Of a DNA stretch of 64,000 bases, positions 55,514 through 64,000 are shown piece by piece (position 1 is the first letter of the stretch; the number at the start of each line of letters is the position of its first letter). The DNA is from Sabellastarte sp. h YS-2021 (Eukaryota; Annelida; Polychaeta; Sabellida; Sabellidae): contig OZ024930.1 in assembly GCA_964017235.1 (NCBI GenBank), forward strand, positions 149,978,221 through 150,042,220. The letters are read 5' to 3'. A program made the position numbers and the translations under genes. Below the pieces are notes generated by a model that worked only from the letters and a program-made list of their open reading frames with translations, made no database searches and was not told the origin of the DNA.

Positions 55514-58500
55514 TACCCTCTAACTGTACATTCAAACCCAAGAAAAAACAACTGCCCAGCCTGTTTTTGTTGAACTTTATTGATACTGAACTCTTGAGAA
55601 GTGACAAAGACTTGCCAGGCGCATGTTCACTAACATTCTTATAACTTCTCCTATTTTTAGAATTTTTTTAGGAAAACAATCATTTTCTAAGAAAAGTAAT
55701 TACAAACAGAAAAATTTATAGGTAAAAGTATATTTATAATTAAAAAACTAATAATGGCACGCTGAACAAAATATCGGTGTAGAAAAAAAACCAGGTACCG
55801 TTAGTATTTTAGTTGTTGTGAGGCATGACAGTAGTATTTATGAGAAAATTTGATTAGAAATACCGGTTTTATGAAAATTTCTCTGAAATTTTTTTATTAT
55901 AAGATTTTTTTCTAAGAAAATCTCTCTTTTCTAATACAATTCTTACAATAAGAAATTAAACATAAGAATGTCAGTTAAACATTTGCCTTGGTGAACTTAA
56001 AAGATAAAACTGTATTTTTAAATAATTTAAAGTGAGCAAGTCAATACTTAATACATTAATAAAAACTTGGGGTTGATAATTTGATATGAAATACTTTAAA
56101 ATTGGACCATTTTTCATTAATACGAAGCTCTAAAATAAAATTTTACGGAAAACTCTATCCAGCTTGTGAATTTTCAGTGTCATGACACACAATGAGCTTA
56201 GTTTCTAATTAGTTCTGTAATTTTTTGTTCAAAAATTGATCGTGCAAACTGTGTTTACTGGGCAATAAATCAAAGTCAAGTTGTCGTTTTGTGAACAACT
56301 AACATTACTCCCTGTCACAAATACTTAGTCAAATTTTCTCCATAGGTTATAAAGTGAACACTGCATTAAGATATTTCTGGAATAAAAGTGAATATATTTT
56401 ATGAGACCAACTTTTTCAAACTTCTCAACAACTTGATTTTACTGTAATCGAGACTTTTGTATAAATTTGCAAACAAGTGTATCATCAAAATTTAAAGAAG
56501 ATTTAAACAAGTCAAACTTGGGTTTCTTTTCTGTACAGTTTAACAGGGACTGTATGAAAACAACAGAACTCAACTGCAAAACAGTACTGCGAGAATATAC
56601 ACAGATTTTTTTTTTTTTAATTTTCTTCTTTTTACATTTTTTTTAAACTTTTTATATTTTTTTAAATTTTTAATAATACATATGACTCTCTGAGTATAAG
56701 TACTGGTATGTTTATACTCTAGTCCAGAAATCTGCAACGTATACTCATAAATGAAATTTTTACAAAAATATTCAATGTCTTACTTTAAAATTACTTGAAT
56801 ATACACCATATGTTAAATAATTTCATACATGTATTTACAAATATTTACAAAAATGACATATTGGCAGCTATTAAATTCAGCTCACAGATATTATGACAGA
56901 AATATTCAGAATATCATCTCTGAAATGTGGAAAAGGTTCTGATGACGTGGAACTCGATAAAACAACTAATTAGGTTAAACAGAGGGCAAGTGTTCAATGA
57001 CCATTCTTTCCAATGTAATCACAAGGTCAGGTTCAAATAAAAACCGACAAGACAACTTGTTGCATTATTTCTTTCATTTTCTGTATGTCAGAATGCAATC
57101 TAAGCTATTGTATATCTTGGGAGAGAATAGAGTACCAGAGAATAAGATATCCTGCAAAATAACAGACTTCAATTAATATCTTAGGGCAGCTTTTTAACCA
57201 GGCATAAAAAAAGATGAACTATATATCTTAAACTGCTGAAACTTTTTTTCAATCCAATACAACAGATACAGAATTTATAAGACTGCATCCAACAGCCCTT
57301 TAGCGATTGTTTTTCCAGGGACTAAAAAAGAAAACAAAAAACAAACATTTGTTTCCCCTAGCAACCATATGAACATTTTTTATTACATTCTCAGGAATAA
57401 AGAAAGTGAAGGAAACAAAAGTCTTCAAATTTTCTCTGATAACAGATTTCACAAAATATTACCCAAAAGGTGAAAACAGCTGTAACTACTTCTTGGATTA
57501 GCTTGCAAATATATCTCACACAAAAAACAAATATTTGACATCAAGACACCGTTATTACAAAAACTCCCAACTTGCTGGATTCAAAATGTTTTTAGCATTT
57601 AACTATAAGTTATATGGTATTGGTTTGTTAATCTAAAATAAACACCAAAATATTTGTTGAACCCAAATGTACAAGAGCAACAAATCATCAATTTTTCATT
57701 TTTTTAAAGATGAATATCAATGAGATAATACAGCAAACATCAGTTGTTAAGACCCATATGTACTAATCAAACCAATACAATATACTCACATACGGACCCT
57801 CTTTAAACTAAAAAATAGTTTTAAAAAATATTTAATCTGAGCAGAAATAAGGAAAACTTGGTAATTATAACTGGAGCTCTACGATATTTGCTGATGGAGC
57901 CAATCAATCAAAAAAAGGTTCCAAATTTCTTAGAATAAAAATCCTTGATTTGGCTCCTATTGCCATCAGTACATAGAGATTAGGTGTGTCAGGTGAGTTG
58001 TAATTTTTTAATCATACCAGTTGATGGTCAGTGTATAACAGGCCTTGAATGCAACACACAGTGTGCCATATACGTATACATCAAGATCTATCCCATAATG
58101 CATTGATAAACAGTTGCGGCAGTCTCTGCTAATACTAATATTATCATATGTACACCTATATATGCACACTTTACTGATTAAATCAGTGCCTGTGCTCTGA
58201 TACCTGTAAGTAAATACTCAACACTGACATATTAACATACACATTAACATACACAAAATAGGAGTCTTTCTAAATTTTTGTCCAAATATACAAAAAAAAC
58301 CTTGGTATTAATACTGATAACATCACAGGGAGGCGTTGACAATCCTCAAGTAAGTCATATTCTCGCATGTTTAATCTGCTTTCAGTTCCTTGAACATGAC
58401 TTGAAACAAAATGTGTTTAGTGGTAGTAGTTTTGTTATCTTAATTAAGTCTGAGATATCAAAAAGTTTAAATAACATGATTTCAACCTTTGGTCTTGACT

Positions 58501-58592
58501 TGTAGATCAAACGCGAGTATTGAACCAACTGATGGGGAGATTATAAGAACAGTGCAATAAATAATAATAAACCAAAGGTAACCATTACAATA
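55514..58592. other. AT-rich sequence, nothing recognised
   Basis: Homopolymer T and A runs (for example near 56608-56670) and chance frames only. Confidence 0.45.
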
Positions 58593-58763
58593 TAGTAGAA
58601 TCCCCTATTATCCACCGTTCTATTATCCAATTACTTGATGTTATGATTTTGTATCCACTCTACCAGACTTGTATTTCTTCATTGTTTTATACATGACGAC
58701 CTCCTCTATTATCCGAACCAAATTCTGCTCTCCCACACTAGAGGGATCATGGAGGTTCTACTT
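58593..58763. mobile_element. Pogo/Tigger-like MITE
   Basis: The left end is TAGTAGAATCCCCTATTATCC. The right end in reverse complement is AAGTAGAACCTCCATGATCC. The interior has CTATTATCCGAACC. TA flanks both sides (58591-58592 and 58764-58765). The AGTAGAACCTCC.TTATCCGAAC terminus is typical of pogo/Tigger elements. At 171 bp it can only be a non-autonomous copy. Confidence 0.7.
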
Positions 58764-61659
58764 TACTTGAAGTGAGCACTCATTACAAGCTTAGTCTTAC
58801 TACACAGTCTAACCACACAAAACAATATTGTCAACTATACAATGTTACTATTGGAACTGCAAAAACTGCTTCTGCATAAATACGAGATTAAGGTCGCCTT
58901 GCAGCCTTATTTTTTGGTTGTATACACAAAGTTTGAGCTTTAATGTGAACATCAGTAGCTCTACGTGATAAGGTACCTCGATAAATGTCAAACATACGAC
59001 ACTGTGTGGATATAATAAGGAAGAGAACTTTGAGATCGTAAAGCAATAAATAATCAATCTATATTCAGATATACTGTGCTAATGTATACACACTAAGAAT
59101 CGTTCAGAATGTTCTGTAGATTTGACCACATTGATGCTAGAAAACAAGAACTAAAATACTTTTTTAAAAAAAAACTTGAAAATTCTGACATTTGGTAGCC
59201 TGCATTATTCATCTATTTCTTTGATATTCTAATTTAAAATAATGTCAAATTTCAAGAATTTTTCCTCCAGTTTATTTGAATTTTTTTAAACGTTTTGCTT
59301 ATTTTTTTTAATTTGCTGGTTATTATTTGAAAACTGGAAGAATGTTTGGAGCAAAATGATTAAAAAATGTACAGAAAGGTTTTAATTGACTGCAGAGCAA
59401 CAATGCACAAAATTGAATGCTTAAATATGAAAACCACACCATATGTTGACATTTTGCCCACCCCAAACATTAAACTCTATTTCAAGTACAGGAAAAATAG
59501 CAAATACATCCTTTTGAGCGGGACACCAAATCAAAGGTGAAACTGAAGGACAGTTTTTGGTTTTTTTCGTTTGTGATGTGGCTATTGATTAAGAGTTACT
59601 TAACAATCACTTTGAAATGTTTAATAATACATATTATCTGGTATAATATGGAGAATAGTATTGTTCATTCCATGTTCCTAGTTTGTGATAAAGCAAACTA
59701 TGACAACTTATCCCTGTGAATAAAATATGAAGAATTTCTCAAATAACTGCCAAATTATTGAGTAGACAAACAAAATAACGACATTAGAAAAAATGTCAAG
59801 AGTACCTCAAGTCACTTGTTGAAATCACAGCTACTACAACAGCACACACAATGTTTGAAAAATTACCACCAGTAAAAGGTACTTTTCCATACAAAATATA
59901 AACTTTTTAGAAAAAAAGGGAAGTGAATAGCAAAGAAGTAAATACTTTCACTTGTATTTGAAACAATTAAGATTATCTATAAACTGTGTTGTAAAGATTG
60001 TAATTGCAACAAAGTAGTATTTGAATGCAATACAGAGAAATGGATGCATTCTTTTCACATTTAAGTTAATCATCATCACAATAACAATTCTCGACAATTA
60101 TGGATGAAGCTGGTATTTTAAAAGTCAATATTTTCTTTTAATTTTACCAATTTTATGTCAGTATTTTCAAAAGGAAAGGTAAAATTAGTCAAAAAAAACC
60201 TACTGAATTTGCTATCAGATACAATTTTTTTGGTAGAAAGACAATAAAATACACACATACACATACAAAAAAACACACAACTGACTAGACCCAGAAGAAG
60301 CTGCACTTCCAAAATACAAAGACAAACAAACTCCACACTACGGTAAAAGAATGTTTGAGTAAGAGTACCACCTACTCTAGATTTGAACCTTACAATGCAG
60401 CTCTCAAATACCACACAAAACAGGGGAATCATAGAAACACCATTCTATCAGAAACAAACCAACTATAAACAGTTTCCTCAAATTTGTACCTTTCTGTAAG
60501 AATCAAATTATAATGACACTTCAAGTTTTAACTTTGTTAAAGATCATACCCACAAAACTACTAAATAAAAATAAATCAACAATAAACTATTTTCTGAAAT
60601 AGGTTCTTTTCTGTAACAGGCGACTAATTAATGATATTTCAGGTTATAACCTTGTTAAAGAAAAAACATAAAGGGAAAAAACAGTAACTTCTTTAATGTA
60701 GTTGTGAATTTACTTGCAGATCAGACAACTAGTTGGTCCTTCTTATTTTTCCTCTCTTTAATAATTTTGATATTTAAAAAGTAATAGGGATACACTGCTA
60801 CAAGAAGCTACTCAATCATATTCAAAAGTATTTGTAGATCAGATTAGCCACCCTTTTCAAACTACAAGAACAAAATAAATACCTTCAATCACTATTTTTG
60901 GCTATAACTTGTAAAAATCTTAAGTTATGTTAGACAGGACATTTGTTCATATCTTTCCAAGAATTGTGAAACCTAAATGAACCCTTGAGATTTCTGAAAA
61001 ACATCTAACCTAAAACAATTGGATTATGTAGTGTTTGTCCAGTTGTGTCAAATTTGAAGTTCCTGGAGACAAACTATAGTTTTTTTGGTAATCTCACTTT
61101 AACACTCCTACATTAATAATTAATAACAAAGAATCTTTACAGGTTTGAGAGATATCAAGTTCTCCACAAATTCGAGATCAGTAATACTTGGTACCTTGAC
61201 ATCCCTACATAATAAAACAAAACAACGAACTGTTGGATGATACAAGTTGTTAACTTCTCTCAAACAAAAAACAAGCATCACTGCTTGCACAACTAACTAC
61301 ATTATAAGCACCCACAGTATATGTATGTTAATACACAAAGAATAGTTACACATTTAAGTTATCTCACCACATAGTCCCGTGGACTATCCACAGTAACATA
61401 GTTTATACAATGACAAAGCTAAGTGTATGGGTGATATGTATGCACACCAAAAAACAAGCTGCCAAATATATACCTAGTTTTAGAATCTCTCAGTATCAAA
61501 ATATGCGTGTTGATCATGTCCATCAAACTGGTGTTTTGTACTTTAGAGTTAAACAGAAACAGAGAAATAAATTAAAGATGGCAAATTACATAAATGCTTT
61601 CTGACTTGGGCTAGGACAGGGCATTGCAATGAAGACTTCATTGACAGAAAGCAGCATTA
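58764..61659. other. AT-rich sequence, nothing recognised
   Basis: Only chance frames are visible. Confidence 0.45.
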
Positions 61660-61850
61660 TAAAGACCGGAAGTGCGCAGTGAACGAAAATCCGTCTGTGC
61701 GCATAGAATTAGCACGGAGTAAAACCTCCAATAACGGCCCGCTCAGAAACGGAAGTGTTGTTTCGATTGCTCGATTGTGTGTCGGTAGTAAGATTGTCTG
61801 CTTTTACGAGAGTGATCATGCATTCAAAACAATATGGCGGCGTCCTTGTT
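61660..61850. promoter_or_regulatory. Promoter-like CpG-containing patch with ETS and YY1 motifs
   Basis: In an AT-rich setting this segment has many CpGs, two ETS-type sites (ACCGGAAGTG at 61665 and ACGGAAGTG at 61749) and a YY1-like AATATGGCGGC at 61831. There is no TATA box. The combination is typical of housekeeping, often bidirectional, animal promoters. A 143-codon open frame starting inside it runs through the neighbouring foldback element and is probably fortuitous. Which strand is transcribed is unknown. It could be the start of the minus-strand Rel-like gene 30 kb away or of a gene outside the window. Confidence 0.45.
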
Positions 61851-61910
61851 CGTTTCACCTCATCAAAATAAAGGCATGTTTCTTGAAACCAGATAGGCCG
61901 ATCTTTATAA

Positions 61911-62071
61911 TAGTAATAAATACCTCATGCTCGGGCGTTTGTTACAGGATATACGCCCGGCAAAAATTCTTTAATAATGCCCTCGCGCCTAACAGCACTC
62001 TGGCATTATTTGGAATTTTTGCCGGGCGTATATCCTGTAACAAACGCCCTCACACTCAGTATTTATTACTA
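61911..62071. mobile_element. Foldback MITE with about 69-bp arms
   Basis: The left half (61911-61980) and right half (62003-62071) are inverted repeats. They share TAGTAATAAATAC, GGGCGTTTGTTACAGGATAT, ACGCCCGGCAAAAATTC and AATAATGCC. A roughly 20-bp loop (CTCGCGCCTAACAGCACTCT) separates them. The inner arm sequence is nearly identical. The outer 10-15 bp after AATAC differ more. It sits 60 bp from the promoter-like patch. Confidence 0.9.
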
Positions 62072-64000
62072 CAACATCATGGCCAATGCATGACTTTTCT
62101 GTCTAGGTGACAAGGCTACAACACACATCAGCACTCAGGCTGGGATAGGTATTAGCAGTGCTAAGGACATGTGGAAGGGTGGAAGTTTAAACAGAAAAAA
62201 AATCTTTTTGCCAAGTATAGGTGAAGTGTCTATGCCAATTAAATAACTTTTAGTATTTTTTTTCACAAAGGACCAAATGGAAAATAGTAAAATCATGTTC
62301 TTAAATAGCATCTATTTTGAAATTTAACCTCCAAACCAACAGTTTTAGTATATTTTCCTCTATAAAACACTCCCACAGATGTAAATTAACGTTTGACAAG
62401 AACAAATCAGCAAGTCCACAGCATGAAAACCCTTAAATAGACTGACCCTGTTAAGTTAATCTCAAGGGAGTATACAAATAGTTCAGCATGACTGATAATT
62501 CCAGAAAACATAGCAGTAAATGTCACTGGAAAAGGCCCTTACAGCAGTGTACAAAATTAACACCTACCCTCAGTCCCTGACTGGTAACTACTCTCATAGT
62601 CCTCTATCTCTCTACAGTTACAGGACAACTGTTAATATATTAAGATTATTTCATCACTGAAATGATTTTGGTTCTAAAACCACTGCAACAGACATACTTA
62701 CTATTATAGATAATAACATTAAACCATTTGGTCAAGTTTGAAAACTCAATACATTGATATACAGACTGCCAAAACCTTTGCTATGGACCTGTAACTTGTT
62801 TGAGTTGCAAGTTTGGTTGACTCTGAAAACTATTCGGTAAACTTTGTATACCGTCTACCAGGGACTTGGTGTATATTCCTATTGTAAGGAGAATTTCAGT
62901 AATTACATCTTGAAGTGGTTCCACTGTAATTACCTTCCACAATATAATTTCTCGAATATTACATAAATTTAAAAAATTCAGAAAAAATATTTTCAGTTGA
63001 TAACTTCAAAATGTACATGCAAATGACTTCTTAATGTGCTAATTTTAGTGAGATGGGCTGATGTATCAAAAAAGTTTTCTTGTTTAATTTTTTTATGCAT
63101 CAAAAATTGTTTTGTTCAATCCTTTAAATGTAGCAAAATTGATTCATTTGAGAGAACATTTTACTGAATACAGACTTTAAAATATACACATACTCTTAAG
63201 CACTAGAATAATAACAGAACATTGTTACTCTTGAGAGTAGGAAATGAGTTTTTCACAGTAAGTAATACAAAATTCACCACCGTGTGTGAAATTCATTACT
63301 GGAGCACACCGTTTAAAAGTAAGACAGAATAATTGAAATGTTTGAGCCAATTTGGCATCTGGGGAGATCAAGGGCCTGACGTAGTCATGAATATCAGAAA
63401 TGTGTAAAGACTTCCCCACAAGTCAGGAAGTAGGAAGGAGAACGGTTTATTTTGGCAAATTTCAAATACTGTGGAGCCTTTCATATAACTTACTCTATCA
63501 CATTTGTCTGCACGTCTATATATGAAAAATAACACACAGGGATACACAAGTGTACACAGAATAATACAAAGTTAATAAATATATATATAAAAAAAACAAC
63601 ACATATTTCAAATGCATCTAGAGCCGCAGATATTTAACTGTCAAATATTATATATTCGCAAAATCAACAAATACTAACACTGCAATTTCAACAACCTAAA
63701 ATTGAAGATGAATTTTTCTTATTTTTTTTAAACAAACATAAATCCCCCCCCCCCCCCCCAGCATCTCAAAACCTTACTTTCAGGGGAAACACAAAAAAAA
63801 ACAAAAAAAAACCCATACCTACGTGCCTTTTGTTGACTGAAAATAATCTTGTGGAAAATAGACATTAAAATGGTTCCACTGCTACAAAAAAAAAAAAACA
63901 AAGCTCACAGTGCAGTTCCTAAATGCTTTCTTATTAAATACGATGTACCTGATAACAGTGTATAGCACAATGAAGTAACTCGTCCAACTGTGAACAGCGA
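62072..64000. other. AT-rich sequence, nothing recognised
   Basis: A 16-base C run lies at 63744-63759, followed by A-rich runs. No exon or repeat family is recognised. Confidence 0.45.

Noticed and set aside
55245..55644. 120-codon minus-strand frame and 73-codon plus-strand frame
   Set aside because: Both are largely the TA-flanked MITE copy 3 read in two directions.
61679..62110. 143-codon plus-strand frame
   Set aside because: It starts in the promoter-like patch and reads straight through both arms of a foldback MITE. Its open length is probably fortuitous.

Overview
The window is animal nuclear DNA, most likely from a bivalve or another lophotrochozoan. It is AT-rich and has short exons bounded by GT-AG introns. 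There are many tandem-array mobile elements of the bivalve 'pearl'/Helentron-like type, a tRNA-derived SINE, a 5S-rRNA-derived SINE-like unit, foldback MITEs and broken LINEs. I see no long intact open reading frame of a recognised family, no bacterial or organellar genes, and no CRISPR array. The taxon is an inference from repeat style.

The best-supported gene lies on the minus strand. Four exons (31551-31664, 28525-28697, 27140-27279, 26899-27020) have proper splice sites and matching phases. Together they encode a divergent Rel-homology N-terminal (RHD-N) DNA-binding domain followed by a basic segment. Where NF-kB, Dorsal and NFAT proteins carry the IPT/RHD-C domain, I see none. Possible further minus-strand exons lie at 21095-21297 (with stop codon), 14541-14786 (poly-Asn) and 13324-13434. 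Linking them to this gene is inference. A CpG-containing, promoter-like patch with ETS and YY1 motifs lies at 61.66-61.85 kb.

Most of the window is mobile DNA. The left 12 kb holds two plus-strand Helentron-like elements (569-4408 and 9281-11635). Each has a conserved 5' module, a 155-bp tandem array, a 147-bp tandem array and a 3' module ending in a GTGCCCGT-type hairpin. Between and after them lie a probable solo LTR (4415-5341), a PIF/Harbinger transposase pseudogene, CR1/L2-like LINE fragments and a 418-bp tandem duplication. The region 42.2-46.8 kb holds two further copies of the Helentron-like family on the minus strand. One of these shares not only the element but also about 450 bp of downstream LINE flank with the copy at 9.3-12.1 kb, then joins a headless second copy through a TGC microhomology. 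This suggests rolling-circle read-through plus a template switch.

Other structured loci are a 170-bp array (19.2-20.2 kb), a 36-bp minisatellite (25.66-25.94 kb), a dyad-dense block (30.5-30.9 kb) and three copies of a TA-flanked MITE (34.9, 54.6 and 55.3 kb). There is also a TIR-bounded AAACGTTTATA-rich element (40.4-41.2 kb), several foldback elements (41.5, 53.2 and 61.9 kb), an array carrying AAGGTCA-type words (50.8-51.3 kb) and a pogo-like MITE (58.6 kb). The rest is AT-rich intronic or intergenic DNA with nothing I can name.
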